Source: Chloroflexota bacterium (GTDB lineage: Bacteria > Chloroflexota > Anaerolineae > Caldilineales > Caldilineaceae). From it: a stretch of 64,000 nucleotides of DNA. The stretch is from the NCBI GenBank assembly GCA_018969295.1, contig JAGWYN010000014.1:44574-108573 (forward strand), given 5' to 3'. The translations under genes were made by a program, and so were the position numbers. A model generated the notes under the pieces. That model searched no databases and was not told where the DNA came from. It saw only the letters and a list, made by a program, of their open reading frames with translations. Of the stretch, positions 16,821 to 25,994 are shown piece after piece (positions within the stretch are counted from its first letter, which is position 1; each line of letters starts with the position of its first letter).

Positions 16821-19466
16821 TTATTGAAGAATTCCGAACCCGATCGCCGCCATCCGCCTCACAAAGTCTGAACTGGCGGCGGCGACCCCCAGCGCCAGCA
16901 GAGGCAGCAGCCTCCTTTTCCAGCCATGCACCGCCTGCGCGGCAGCAATGGCCTGCCAGGTGGCCAGAAACCCCAGCACAAGGGCCAGCAGGTCGATCGC
17001 TTCGGGCAGCGCCACCCACTGCGCGATCTCGGGCAGCAAATAGACCGTCTGGGCAAAGCCCAGCGCCCGCAGCATGCGCCCCGCTGCGCCTCTGCGGGTC
17101 AACAGCCAGCCAGCCCCCATGGCCATCCCCCACCAGAGCAACACCGCAACCAGCTCCCCCAGGAGCTTGGATGGGGTGACCCCTGCCCCGGCCACAGCCA
17201 GCCCCCGCATCACCGCCAAAATCAACAGCGCTGGCCCTGTCATGTACGGATCCGCCGCCACAGCCTCGTATGCCTTGCGGTCCAACAGCAGACAGTTCAA
17301 CGCGCGCGGCAGCCAGCTCTCCCAGCGCAGCACCCCCTGCCAAAATGCAGCCGAAGAGATCCTGCCGTCCCCCCCAGCCGCCACAGGCGCAGGGGCCGCC
17401 GCCGCACTGCGGTGGCGGTTCAAAATATGATAGACATCGACCGCACTGCGCGTCTCAGGCACCTGCAGATCCGGCGGGTGAAAAAGAAAGGCGTCGGTCT
17501 GCTCTCCGCCCAGCCCACCGTGGTTGCCGATCAGTTCCTCCAGCGCCGCCACACTCCCATCTGGGTAGACAGTGCTGATCAGCCATAGATCGCCGGCGCT
17601 TGGAAACTCCATCACCCGCCTGAGCTGCCAGACCCGCTTCTCCAGGCTGGAGGCGGCCACCCCTGATACCGGCGCATAGGGCTTGACAGGGTCCTCCCCC
17701 TCCACCTCTCCCGTATGCAGGTTGTGCCGCCCCCCTTTGCCCAGCACAACTACACTCATGTCGTCCGCATAGCCAAGCACCATCCCAATCCCTTCATGCC
17801 GAACCAGCGCCTCGACCATGCCCGGGTAAGCATGGTCGAGCTCGCTCAGCCTGAGCTTGCGCGGCAGCAGATCAAAATAGACCTGGGCAGCGTTGCCGCT
17901 GCCGTAGGCTGTCACCGCTGCTCTCCCCCCACCCCCACCTACCTGGCCCGCAACAGCCCCTCGATGGGCCAGCTTCTGCCCCTGCCTGGCTACTGCAGCC
18001 CCCACCACGTTGGTGGCCCGTGCCCGCTGCACATTCGCCAGCTCCCCCGCCATCCCCTCCAATCCAAAGGCGCCGGTGTCGCCGCCGATCGCTTGCTGCA
18101 CACTCGTGCCGCCCGGCAGCTGCCGCTCGATAAACTGCTTGATCGTCATCCCGTATCGCTGCAAAAAGGTCGGGCCCGCCGACTGGCCATGGTCGGACAA
18201 AATGATCAGGTCGTAGGGACGCACAGCCCGTTCGGTCGCCACCCGGTAGAGCCGGGCCAGTGTCCGCTCCAGCCGCCTGAGGTCCCCAAACGCGTCGCCG
18301 CTCCACGGACCCGAATGGTGGGCCACCTCGTCGTAGCCCAGATACAGCATGTAGATCGAAGGCACCCCACGCATCATGTCCAAAATTGCAATCTGAGCAG
18401 CAATGTCGCGCAAGATCGTGCAGGTCGCAGCCCGCACCAGCGGATAGCCGTGGGCCAGCCGGTTGAGGCGCGGCCACTCCCTGCGCAGCTGCTGCAGCGC
18501 AGCCTCCCTTACCTCGCGCAGCATCTCGACAAAAAAAAGGGCCAGCGCACGCGTCAAAAAATAGGGGCTGAGCAACAACAGCGCAGCATCCTGGGCCCGC
18601 TGCTGTTGCTCAGCTGCGTTGGCCGAAAACAAATTGGACTGGGTAAACATCGACTTCTCGGCGTCGCCGTCGAGCATGTTCATGATGCTCGACCCACGAC
18701 GCATCAGCCCAGCCCCATGCGCGTAGCGGGCGTTGATTTCAGGGGCGTCCAGCGCCGAGACATAGACCTTCTGCTTCTGCTTGTCGTACCAACGATAGGC
18801 TGGAATGTCGTAGTTGTCGCCAAACATGATGCCAGCCTGGCAGGCCGACGTCATCGACGGCAGCCCACAGTCCACTCGTGCCAGCTGATAGCCACGCTCC
18901 TCCATCATCCGGCGCAGGGTCGGCAGCAACCCCATCTCCAGCGCCCGGCGCAGATGCCAGTAGCTCAGCCCGTCGATCTCCACCATCATCAAACCACGGC
19001 CCGGCTCGCTGGCGCTCTCCAAAGGCTGCTCGCGCGCCCGCCTCTCCATCTGACCCTGAAAAAACGACCCCTCTTCGTTCAGCTCCAGAATCCCTGTCAA
19101 AATTGCGTTAAAAAAAGCAAAGATCAGCCCCCCCAGCAGCCCCCCCAGCACACTCACCCGCAAGCCAGGCAGCAACAGCGCCGTGATCCAAAGGGCCAGC
19201 GCGTTGACAAAAAAGCCGATCGACAACAGGGCGATCCATCCCAGCGGCTGCGCCACCAAAATGATCGCCGGACGGATCGACAGGTTGACGATCGCCAACA
19301 ACAACGCTGCCGAAAGTGCAATCTGCAGCTGCGACAACCCGGCCCGCTCCACCAGCTGAATGCCCGGCGTCGCCAGTGCAGTCAACAGCAAAGACAACGC
19401 ATCGACCGCCCAGACCAACACAAACCGTGTCAGCACCCGCAGTGCTCTGCGCCCTACATTTGCCAT
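16821..19466 (-). CDS. Membrane fusion protein: holin-like domain, alkaline phosphatase/phosphodiesterase domain, Yip1-like C-terminus
   Basis: An 881-residue protein in three parts. Residues 1-130 have four hydrophobic helices with NLSIRPAIILVAQPLGWIA, as in the phage holin 4 superfamily. Residues about 155-690 are a type I phosphodiesterase/alkaline phosphatase domain: VEIDGLSYWHLRRA, the nucleophile region LPSMTSACQAGIMFGDNY, the metal ligands GYDEVAHHSGPWSG and ILSDHGQSAG. The last 150 residues again form about four helices resembling a Yip1 domain. It is probably a membrane-bound enzyme acting on lipid head groups or surface phosphate esters. The ATG at 19466 has GAGGGA seven bases upstream; a longer frame to 19577 is not supported. 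Confidence 0.8.
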   Translation of the reverse strand: MANVGRRALRVLTRFVLVWAVDALSLLLTALATPGIQLVERAGLSQLQIALSAALLLAIVNLSIRPAIILVAQPLGWIALLSIGFFVNALALWITALLLPGLRVSVLGGLLGGLIFAFFNAILTGILELNEEGSFFQGQMERRAREQPLESASEPGRGLMMVEIDGLSYWHLRRALEMGLLPTLRRMMEERGYQLARVDCGLPSMTSACQAGIMFGDNYDIPAYRWYDKQKQKVYVSALDAPEINARYAHGAGLMRRGSSIMNMLDGDAEKSMFTQSNLFSANAAEQQQRAQDAALLLLSPYFLTRALALFFVEMLREVREAALQQLRREWPRLNRLAHGYPLVRAATCTILRDIAAQIAILDMMRGVPSIYMLYLGYDEVAHHSGPWSGDAFGDLRRLERTLARLYRVATERAVRPYDLIILSDHGQSAGPTFLQRYGMTIKQFIERQLPGGTSVQQAIGGDTGAFGLEGMAGELANVQRARATNVVGAAVARQGQKLAHRGAVAGQVGGGGGRAAVTAYGSGNAAQVYFDLLPRKLRLSELDHAYPGMVEALVRHEGIGMVLGYADDMSVVVLGKGGRHNLHTGEVEGEDPVKPYAPVSGVAASSLEKRVWQLRRVMEFPSAGDLWLISTVYPDGSVAALEELIGNHGGLGGEQTDAFLFHPPDLQVPETRSAVDVYHILNRHRSAAAAPAPVAAGGDGRISSAAFWQGVLRWESWLPRALNCLLLDRKAYEAVAADPYMTGPALLILAVMRGLAVAGAGVTPSKLLGELVAVLLWWGMAMGAGWLLTRRGAAGRMLRALGFAQTVYLLPEIAQWVALPEAIDLLALVLGFLATWQAIAAAQAVHGWKRRLLPLLALGVAAASSDFVRRMAAIGFGILQ

Positions 19467-19664
19467 TGCCGTTCCCTCAAACGTCCTCTCGGACCTAGAC
19501 AAACGTTCCCGAAGGCACCGTTTGCTGCTCAGTTCCTGCCTCAACAGCCACAGCCTGGGCGCTGTCGTCAGGCCCAAGGGAAGCCCGTCTGTCCGCAGAG
19601 GCCAACGCCCAACAGCGTGCTACAGGCTGGATGGCTGTCATTTTTTGTTGTGCCCTTCGTGTAC

Positions 19665-19670
19665 TATACT
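19665..19670 (+). promoter_or_regulatory. -10 box (TATACT) just upstream of the GMC oxidoreductase
   Basis: TATACT ends six bases before the ATG at 19677 and no ribosome site intervenes, as expected for a leaderless transcript. No convincing -35 box with 16-18 spacing is visible. Confidence 0.5.
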
Positions 19671-19676
19671 ACACCC

Positions 19677-21338
19677 ATGACGAACAAACGACCGAGTTCC
19701 TCCTACGATACCATCTTGGTCGGCGGCGGGTCGGCAGGCTGTGTCTTAGCCAACCGACTCAGCGCCGACCCCAGCCATCGGGTGCTAGTACTTGAAGCCG
19801 GGCGTCCAGATTCCTGGTGGGATCTCTTCGTCCATATGCCAGCAGCCCTGACCTACCCGATCGGCTCGCGCCACTACGACTGGCTCTATCGATCCGAACC
19901 CGAACCGTTCATGCACAACCGACGCATCAGCCACGGGCGGGGCAAACTCCTGGGGGGCTCCAGCAGCATCAACGGAATGATCTTCCAACGCGGCAACCCG
20001 CTCGACTACGAACGCTGGAGCCGAGATGCCGGGATGGAGCGCTGGGGCTACGCACACTGCCTGCCCTACTTCAAACGGATGGAAACCTGCCTGGCCGCAC
20101 AAAACGACTTCCGGGGCGGCAGCGGCCCTCTGGTGCTGGAACGAGGACCCGCCACCAGCCCCCTCTTTCAGGCGTTTTTTGCAGCAGTGCAGCAGGCCGG
20201 CTACCCGCTGACCGACGACGTCAACGGCTTCCAGCAGGAAGGGTTTGCCCGTTTCGACCGCAATATCCATCAAGGACGCCGACTCAGCGCAGCGCGCGCC
20301 TATCTGCACCCGGTGCGCTCTCGCCCCAATCTCACTGTCAAAACCCGTGCTTTTGTCACGCGCATCCTCTTCGAGAACCAACGCGCAGTCGGGGTCGAAT
20401 TTACAGAAGGCAAGGGTCCCCCCCAACAGATCCGCGGCGGACGAATTGTCTGCTGCGGAGGCTCGATCAACTCCCCTCACCTGCTGCTGCTCTCCGGCAT
20501 CGGCGCAGCAGATCCTCTGGAAAGACTCGACATCCCGCTTGTCCAGGATCTGCCAGGGGTCGGCGAAAATTTACAAGACCATCTGGAAGTCTATGTCCAA
20601 CACGCCTGCACGCAGCCAGTCTCGATGTTCCCAGCATTGCAGTGGTGGAACAAACCGTGGATCGGCGCGCAGTGGCTTTTTTTGCGGAGCGGACCAGCAG
20701 CCACCAACCATTTTGAAGCGGGGGGCTTTGTGCGCAGCAACACAGAAGTCGCCTACCCCAATTTGATGTTCCATTTCCTGCCCGTCGCCATCCGCTATGA
20801 CGGCACCTCGCCCAGCGGCGGCCACGGCTACCAGGTCCATGTCGGCCCCATGTACTCCGACGCTCGTGGCTCGCTCACACTCCAATCAGCCGACCCGACC
20901 GTTCATCCTGCCCTGCGCTTCAACTACCTTTCCACTGCCCAGGACCGCCGCGAGTGGGTTGAAGCGATCCAGGTGGCCCGCAACATCCTGGACCAGCCCG
21001 CCTTCGCAGCATACAACGGCGGTGAGATCTCCCCAGGAACGACCGTGCAGAGTGAAATCGAAATTCTTGACTGGGTCGCACGGGACGGCGAAACCGCCTA
21101 CCACCCCTCCTGCACCTGCAAAATGGGCACCGATCCGCTCTCCGTCGTCCACCCCGACACCCTCGCCGTGCATGGGGTCACCGGCCTCTATGTCGTCGAC
21201 GCCTCGGTCTTTCCCTACGTCCCCAACGCCAATATCTACGCGCCGACGATGATGGTCGCCGAGAAGGCAGCGGACCTGCTGCAGGGCAACAGCCCGCTGC
21301 CTGCCGAACCCATCGACTTCTACCGACACAGACGCTGA
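19677..21338 (+). CDS. GMC family FAD-dependent oxidoreductase (choline dehydrogenase-like)
   Basis: A 553-residue flavoenzyme. The ADP-binding fold is ILVGGGSAGCVLANRLS near residue 13, followed by VLVLEAGRPDSWW; the GMC signature region is GRGKLLGGSSSINGMIFQRG near residues 83-102, and the second signature is CGGSINSPHLLLLSGIG near residue 260. The C-terminal catalytic segment reads AYHPSCTCKMG, with the active-site His, and NANIYAPTMMVAEKAA closes the FAD site. Relatives oxidise choline or other alcohols. Start chosen at the ATG behind the -10 box; the long upstream open frame is antisense to the phosphatase gene and has no coding signature. Confidence 0.92.
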   Translation: MTNKRPSSSYDTILVGGGSAGCVLANRLSADPSHRVLVLEAGRPDSWWDLFVHMPAALTYPIGSRHYDWLYRSEPEPFMHNRRISHGRGKLLGGSSSINGMIFQRGNPLDYERWSRDAGMERWGYAHCLPYFKRMETCLAAQNDFRGGSGPLVLERGPATSPLFQAFFAAVQQAGYPLTDDVNGFQQEGFARFDRNIHQGRRLSAARAYLHPVRSRPNLTVKTRAFVTRILFENQRAVGVEFTEGKGPPQQIRGGRIVCCGGSINSPHLLLLSGIGAADPLERLDIPLVQDLPGVGENLQDHLEVYVQHACTQPVSMFPALQWWNKPWIGAQWLFLRSGPAATNHFEAGGFVRSNTEVAYPNLMFHFLPVAIRYDGTSPSGGHGYQVHVGPMYSDARGSLTLQSADPTVHPALRFNYLSTAQDRREWVEAIQVARNILDQPAFAAYNGGEISPGTTVQSEIEILDWVARDGETAYHPSCTCKMGTDPLSVVHPDTLAVHGVTGLYVVDASVFPYVPNANIYAPTMMVAEKAADLLQGNSPLPAEPIDFYRHRR

Positions 21339-21359
21339 CCGGGTTCTGCTGAACCCGGT
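21338..21359. terminator. Bidirectional hairpin after the GMC oxidoreductase and icd
   Basis: A 9-base perfect stem (ACCGGGTTC / GAACCCGGT) with a 4-base loop sits at the end of two convergent genes. No long T-run follows. Confidence 0.65.
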
Positions 21360-21372
21360 CCTTGCTGGCCGG

Positions 21373-22620
21373 TCAGCCCATGTTTGCGATCAGCGCCTCT
21401 CCAAATTCGCTGCACTTGACCTCGGTCGCCCCCTGCATCAGGCGCGCGAAGTCGTAGGTGACCACCTTGCTGCCGATCGTTTTTTCCATCGACCGGATTA
21501 CCAGATCTGCCGCCTCTGGCCACCCCATGTGGCGCAGCATCATCTCCCCGCTCAAAATGACCGAAGAAGGGTTGACTTTGTCCTGGCCAGCATACTTGGG
21601 CGCCGTGCCGTGCGTGGCCTCAAAGATCGCACGCCCTGTCACATAGTTGATATTGGCACCCGGCGCAATCCCAATGCCCCCGACCTGGGCAGCCAGCGCG
21701 TCGCTGATATAGTCGCCGTTAAGGTTCATGGTGGCGATCACATCGTACTCGGCCGGACGGGTCAGAATCTGCTGCAGGAAGGCATCTGCGATCACATCCT
21801 TGATCACAATCCCGTTGGGCAGTTTGTGCCACGGGCCACCGTCCAGCGGCACCGCCCCAAATTCGTCGCGCGCCACTTTGTAGCCCCACTGCATAAAAGC
21901 ACCCTCGGTGAACTTCATGATGTTGCCCTTGTGCACCAAGGTCACACTGCGGCGGTGGTTGTCCAGCGCGTACTGGATGGCAGCGCGCACCAGCCGGGCT
22001 GTCCCTTCCTCGCTGACCGGTTTGATGCCGATTCCACTGCTCGCCGGGAAACGAATCTTGTTGACCCCCATTTCGCTCTGCAGAAAGGCGATCAGCTTTT
22101 GGGCGCCCTCCGAATAGCCCTCCCACTCGATGCCGGCATAGATGTCCTCGGTGTTTTCACGAAAGATCACCATGTCGATCAGTTCCGGCTGTTTGACCGG
22201 GCTCGGCACCCCCGTAAAGTACTGAACCGGACGCACGCAGGCATAGAGATCCAGCCGCTGGCGCAGCGCCACATTGATGCTGCGAATGCCGCCACCGACC
22301 GGTGTGGTCAACGGTCCCTTGATCGCAACAATATACTCGTCGATCGCATCCAGCGTCTCCTGGGGCAGCCAGATCGTCTCCCCGTAGACATCGTTGGCTT
22401 TGTCGCCTGCATAGACTTCCATCCAGGCAATTTTGCGTTGGCCGACGTAGGCCTTTTCTACCGCCGCGTCCAACACAGGCTGGCTGGCCGCCCAAATATC
22501 TACCCCCGTACCGTCACCCTCAATAAAGGCCACGATCGGGTGATCCGGCACAGACAATTTCCCGTCGGTCAACGTGATCTTTTCGCCCTGGGCCGGCACC
22601 TTGACTTTTTGAAAGGCCAT
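21373..22620 (-). CDS. icd: NADP-dependent isocitrate dehydrogenase
   Basis: A 415-residue enzyme of the TCA cycle that converts isocitrate to 2-oxoglutarate and CO2 with NADP reduction. Family blocks are FIEGDGTGVDIW near residue 32, IFRENTEDIYAGIEWEG near residue 150, TLVHKGNIMKFTEGAF near residue 226 with the catalytic Lys, and the nucleotide-binding FEATHGTAPKYAGQ near residue 335. Length and domain order match bacterial homodimeric enzymes. AGGAG lies ahead of the ATG. The 300 bases upstream of it (22621-22920) hold no gene I can support. Confidence 0.96.
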   Translation of the reverse strand: MAFQKVKVPAQGEKITLTDGKLSVPDHPIVAFIEGDGTGVDIWAASQPVLDAAVEKAYVGQRKIAWMEVYAGDKANDVYGETIWLPQETLDAIDEYIVAIKGPLTTPVGGGIRSINVALRQRLDLYACVRPVQYFTGVPSPVKQPELIDMVIFRENTEDIYAGIEWEGYSEGAQKLIAFLQSEMGVNKIRFPASSGIGIKPVSEEGTARLVRAAIQYALDNHRRSVTLVHKGNIMKFTEGAFMQWGYKVARDEFGAVPLDGGPWHKLPNGIVIKDVIADAFLQQILTRPAEYDVIATMNLNGDYISDALAAQVGGIGIAPGANINYVTGRAIFEATHGTAPKYAGQDKVNPSSVILSGEMMLRHMGWPEAADLVIRSMEKTIGSKVVTYDFARLMQGATEVKCSEFGEALIANMG

Positions 22621-22920
22621 ACCTTCGTTCTCCTTCTCATTTTTTGAAACGCAGGACGGCCTATGCTTCCACTAGGAAACAGGCCGCTGTTCAGGAATAA
22701 GATCGGGTGTCCCACCTGTTTCAGTGTACCAGAGAGCCTTTGAACCGTCTATTTCTTGCCACAACGGCAGACATTTTTGAGTGCACCGCTGCACCTCTCG
22801 TCGGCCATACCTTTGTCTGCGTTGCAAGAGACCCGCAGCCAATGAACAACCGTCCGCTGGAACTTTTGTGGTCAGCCAGACGTTGTTAAAGGCGTGAAAA
22901 GAAAGGTTCAGGCAAAAACA

Positions 22921-23145
22921 ATGATCGACTACAACTTTATCGTACTGGCCCGATTGGAGCACCAAGAACGGATCCGAAAAATCGAAGAGGAGCTGCTGGC
23001 TCGCCAGCAAATGGAACGCCTGCCGAGCACTTCCGACCGGTTGCTCTTTGCTGTCGGCGAATGGCTTGAACATGCAGGGGCACGGCTCAAAGCCCAACAC
23101 CAGTCGGCAATCCAGCCGACCTACCACAGCAGCCACGCTCGCTGA
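22921..23145 (+). CDS. Small hypothetical protein
   Basis: A 74-residue protein starting MIDYNFIVLARLEHQER. It is mainly helical, with a charged segment RIRKIEEELLARQQMERL that could form a short coiled coil, and a basic tail. I do not recognise it. An alternative in-frame GTG at 22894 would add nine residues. GAAAGG lies upstream of the ATG. It stands alone between icd (divergent) and an MFS gene on the same strand 149 bases downstream; regular amphipathic composition suggests it is a real gene, but the support is modest. Confidence 0.5.
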   Translation: MIDYNFIVLARLEHQERIRKIEEELLARQQMERLPSTSDRLLFAVGEWLEHAGARLKAQHQSAIQPTYHSSHAR

Positions 23146-23257
23146 GCGAACTGCCCGGCGTTTGCCAGCCGCACGCAGAGAGCTCTGCGTCGCTGGCGTC
23201 TCCTCCCCATCGAGCAAATGGTTGCGCACAGAAAAAGCATTCTGCCGCGGCAGCCAT

Positions 23258-23286
23258 TTGATAGCAGACCCATGCCGCAGTATGAT
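23258..23286 (+). promoter_or_regulatory. Promoter of the MFS gene (TTGATA-17-TATGAT)
   Basis: TTGATA at 23258-23263 and TATGAT at 23281-23286 are spaced 17 bases apart. The -10 box ends only 8 bases before the ATG at 23295, so the message would be leaderless or nearly so. Confidence 0.6.
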
Positions 23287-23294
23287 GGGGAGCT

Positions 23295-24647
23295 ATGAAC
23301 TCAGATCTGTTGCCCGAACGCATTCACAACGCCTACCTCTTTCAAGCCTTCAACGCGGTCTCCTGGCAGATCTGTCTGGGTAGCCCGCTGATTCTCTTTG
23401 CCCGCGAGTTGGGGGCTTCGGCGCTGATCCTGGGCCTGTTGGCCGGGCTGGCGCCGCTCACCTCTACGCTGCAGCTGCTGACCGCTCCCCACGCCGACCG
23501 CATCGGTTACCGGCAGCTGATGGTGAGCGGCTGGTCTGCACGTGTGGTCACCTTGATTTTTTTGATGCTGCTGCCGCTCGCTGCCCGTTCCTGGCCCCAC
23601 GAAACGGTGTTGTGGCTGCTCATTCTGGTCATCCTGGCCTTCACCACACTGCGCGGGATCGCCGCCTGCACCTGGATGCCTTGGATCACGGCGCTGGTGC
23701 CGCGCTCGCTGCGCGGGTTCTATCTGAGCCGAGACCGCATGTTTATCGGCGTCGCCAGCGTCACTGCGCTGGCCATTTCGGGTGCTTTTCTCTTCGACCA
23801 CGGCAACATGCTGGCCTTTTCAGTCGTCTTTGGGCTGAGTTTCGTGTCAGGCGCCACCAGCCTCTATTTCCTCAACCGGGTCCCCGACCCCGAACGCCCG
23901 CTCCAGAGTGAAACCCCACTGGCTCGGCTGCGCTGGCGCGACCTGCTGCGCGACGAGACCTTCGTACGGCTCCTCATCTTCGCCGCAACAGTCCAGCTCT
24001 GCGTGCTTTCCACCACCACCTTTGTGACAGTCTTCGTGCGCGAAGAAGTCGCCCTGCAGGATGGCACAATTCTCTGGATCACAGCCGGCGGCGCGTTGGT
24101 CGGAAGTTTTGGGCTGCGCCTGCTGCGCAGCCACATCGACGGGCTGGGAAGCCGTCCCTTCCTGGGTGTGGTCTTGTTGTGGTGGACAGTCGCCGGCCTG
24201 CTCTGGTTTGCCCTCGCCGCAGGTCTGCTGCCCGGCTCCTGGCTGATCGCTCCGCTGCTGATGATAGCAGCCGGTTTTTTCGGGTCGATCTACGAGCTCT
24301 CGCTCACCCGGCTGCTCATGAACACGGTCGGCGACCGGCCAGGGAGCACACAGTATTTCGCTCTGCAGTCGGTGATCACCAGCCTGCTGGCCGGGCTCGC
24401 CCCCATCCTGTGGGGCTGGATGCTTGATCACCTGGCGCGGATCCAGCTGGTCGTCGGCGGGCTCTCCCTGAACAACTACGCCCTCTTTTTTGCCATTCAG
24501 TGGCTGTTGCTCGCAGTCGTCTTCGTGACCCGCACACAGGTGCAGGAAGGCAGCGCCACAGCGACCCTGACCCTGCTCCACCGCGCCTTGTTGCTCGCCC
24601 CTGGTGGCCTGGCCCATCATCGGACACAGCCCCGCTCACGTGCCTGA
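23295..24647 (+). CDS. MFS transporter
   Basis: A 450-residue protein with about twelve hydrophobic helices in two six-helix halves joined near residue 215 by a charged loop containing LARLRWRDLLRDETF. The substrate is unknown. The motif following helix 2, APHADRIGYRQLMVSG, corresponds to the MFS signature loop between helices 2 and 3. GGGGAG upstream is too close to the ATG to act as a normal ribosome site, which fits leaderless translation. The last 30 residues are basic and low in complexity. It stands alone, followed by decayed transporter remnants on the opposite strand. Confidence 0.85.
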   Translation: MNSDLLPERIHNAYLFQAFNAVSWQICLGSPLILFARELGASALILGLLAGLAPLTSTLQLLTAPHADRIGYRQLMVSGWSARVVTLIFLMLLPLAARSWPHETVLWLLILVILAFTTLRGIAACTWMPWITALVPRSLRGFYLSRDRMFIGVASVTALAISGAFLFDHGNMLAFSVVFGLSFVSGATSLYFLNRVPDPERPLQSETPLARLRWRDLLRDETFVRLLIFAATVQLCVLSTTTFVTVFVREEVALQDGTILWITAGGALVGSFGLRLLRSHIDGLGSRPFLGVVLLWWTVAGLLWFALAAGLLPGSWLIAPLLMIAAGFFGSIYELSLTRLLMNTVGDRPGSTQYFALQSVITSLLAGLAPILWGWMLDHLARIQLVVGGLSLNNYALFFAIQWLLLAVVFVTRTQVQEGSATATLTLLHRALLLAPGGLAHHRTQPRSRA

Positions 24648-24710
24648 CCGGCAGCGTGACACCGTCGATCCAGGTCCATGGATGGTTCCCTCCCCAGATC
24701 CCCAGCGGCA

Positions 24711-24805
24711 CTGCAATCCCCAACTGCAATCCCCAACTGCAGTCCCCAACTGCAATCCCCCACTGCAATCCCCAACTGCAATCCCCACTGCAATCCCCAC
24801 TGCGG
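24711..24805. repeat. 13-bp minisatellite
   Basis: About eight tandem copies of a unit close to AACTGCAATCCCC, with single-base length differences (12-14 bases). It lies at the broken end of a permease pseudogene. It is not a CRISPR array: there are no spacers. Confidence 0.9.
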
Positions 24806-24825
24806 ACATAGACAACAGGAGCTAA

Positions 24826-24979
24826 TTGGCAGCGCCGCCAAGATGGCCTCGCGGGCGGGCTGGCGAAAACGCAACGAATAGCCCAGCTCACCGCTGAAGA
24901 CATCCTCCGCATAACGCACAAACTGCACCGCCAACGAATCGTTGAGCCTCAAAGCCTGGCGCATTTCTTCCAGCTTGCT
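24826..24979 (-). pseudogene. Remnant of an oligopeptide ABC transporter permease (DppB/OppB type)
   Basis: On the minus strand the frame reads LEEMRQALRLNDSLAVQFV and then SGELGYSLRFRQPAREAIL, which corresponds to the part of DppB-type permeases after the first membrane helix (usual form: ALGLDQPL-QY, then GDxGxS and RPV). The homology stops at the minisatellite and there is no start, so this is a fragment of about 50 residues from a gene normally over 300 codons long. Confidence 0.6.
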
Positions 24980-25086
24980 TCGTCAGCGTTCAGACGGTTG
25001 ATGATGTGCACCTCCCCCGTTTGAATCGCTGCCAGACAAGTCGCCGACTCAGGAATCGGGCGGTACAGTTTTTTGACACGCAGGAT
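24964..25086 (-). pseudogene. Remnant of a family 5 extracellular solute-binding protein
   Basis: On the minus strand a frame reads LYRPIPESATCLAAIQTGEV followed by HIINRLNADEA, close to the conserved core of peptide/nickel-binding lipoproteins (usual form: RPIPE-x-ATRLAALQxGEVDII). About 40 codons survive. It runs into the permease remnant in a different frame, so an internal deletion seems to have fused two neighbouring genes of a former Dpp/Opp operon. Confidence 0.6.
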
Positions 25087-25149
25087 GCTTGAGATGGCGA
25101 GGGTCTCCAACCACCCTGCGAACAAACAGGCAGACGCATGTTCGTTCGC

Positions 25150-25932
25150 TCAGAGGACAAAAATTTCTTCAACACACCGGCCTTCCCAATGGGGATGCAC
25201 CGGCACCTGCAGGATCCGAGCCAGCGTCGGCGCGCTGTCCAACAACGAAATCTCTGCAGACAGAGCATGCCCCTGTCGGATCCCCGGGCCTGCAATCATC
25301 CATGGAATCAACATATCTTCGGGCAGTTCTGTACCATGTGTGCGGTCGTGGCCGCCATGGTCGCTGTGCAGCAGCACTGTCTCTTCTGCAGACAACACAG
25401 CAAGCACGGCGCCGATCCCCTGGTCGACCAGTTCGATCTGCCGCAGATAGGCATCTGACATCCAGCCATGATTGTGGCCAGCGACATCGACCGTCCCCAG
25501 GTAGACAAAAGCAAAATCAGGGCGGTCTGCGGCAATAGTGCGGGCCGCCTGTTCCGCAATCACCAGATCTCCTTCACACGTGTAGCAGTTGTTGAGATAG
25601 AACGAGTACTCGAGTGCCTCCGGCCGATTCAGATCGCGCAGCGGTTCCCAGTTGTGGAAAAAATAACAGCGCCGTCCCGCCCCTTTGGCCTGCTCGACCA
25701 GCCCGGGCAGGGGTCGCGCCATTGCCTGCCACTGGTTGGTGACGATTCCGTGGCGCTGCGGCGGCACACTGTGAAAAATAGAGGTGTGGCATGGCAAGGT
25801 CACGCTGGGTGTCACGCTGCGCGCCTGCAGCGTGCAGGCGCTGCGGGACTGCAGGCCCGCCAAGCTGGGCGCCGCCACCTGCGCGAGGGCGTCCGGGCGC
25901 AACCCGTCCACCATAATGAGAACTGTCGTCAT
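25150..25932 (-). CDS. Alkaline phosphatase-family phosphodiesterase (type I phosphodiesterase/nucleotide pyrophosphatase)
   Basis: A 260-residue soluble protein. Metal and nucleophile motifs are TTVLIMVDGLRPDAL at the start, TPSVTLPCHTSIFHSVPPQR near residues 41-60 with the Thr nucleophile, TVDVAGHNHGWM near residue 148 and LLHSDHGGHDRTHGTELPED near residues 185-204. Relatives cleave phosphate diesters or sulfate-like substrates. The ATG at 25932 has AAAGGA about 8 bases upstream; a TTG at 25950 is less likely. It is the last gene of a seven-gene same-strand run beginning with the sugar-binding lipoprotein, 62 bases after the MenE-like gene. Confidence 0.82.
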   Translation of the reverse strand: MTTVLIMVDGLRPDALAQVAAPSLAGLQSRSACTLQARSVTPSVTLPCHTSIFHSVPPQRHGIVTNQWQAMARPLPGLVEQAKGAGRRCYFFHNWEPLRDLNRPEALEYSFYLNNCYTCEGDLVIAEQAARTIAADRPDFAFVYLGTVDVAGHNHGWMSDAYLRQIELVDQGIGAVLAVLSAEETVLLHSDHGGHDRTHGTELPEDMLIPWMIAGPGIRQGHALSAEISLLDSAPTLARILQVPVHPHWEGRCVEEIFVL

Positions 25933-25994
25933 ATTTTTTTCCTTTTTCAAACCACAAGATGCCCTACAGAATGTGCAGCAGGACAGGGCCCTCT

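Noticed and set aside
17715..19676. Long open frame in front of and in frame with the GMC oxidoreductase (about 650 codons)
   Set aside because: It is antisense to the phosphatase fusion gene, rich in His, Pro, Arg and Gln without domain features, and the true start at 19677 has a -10 box and the FAD motif close behind.
22672..23229. Minus-strand 185-codon open frame between icd and the MFS gene
   Set aside because: No ribosome site or family features; the plus-strand 74-residue frame has a more protein-like helical pattern.
24711..24805. Possible CRISPR array
   Set aside because: Units are 12-14 bases and directly abut each other without spacers.
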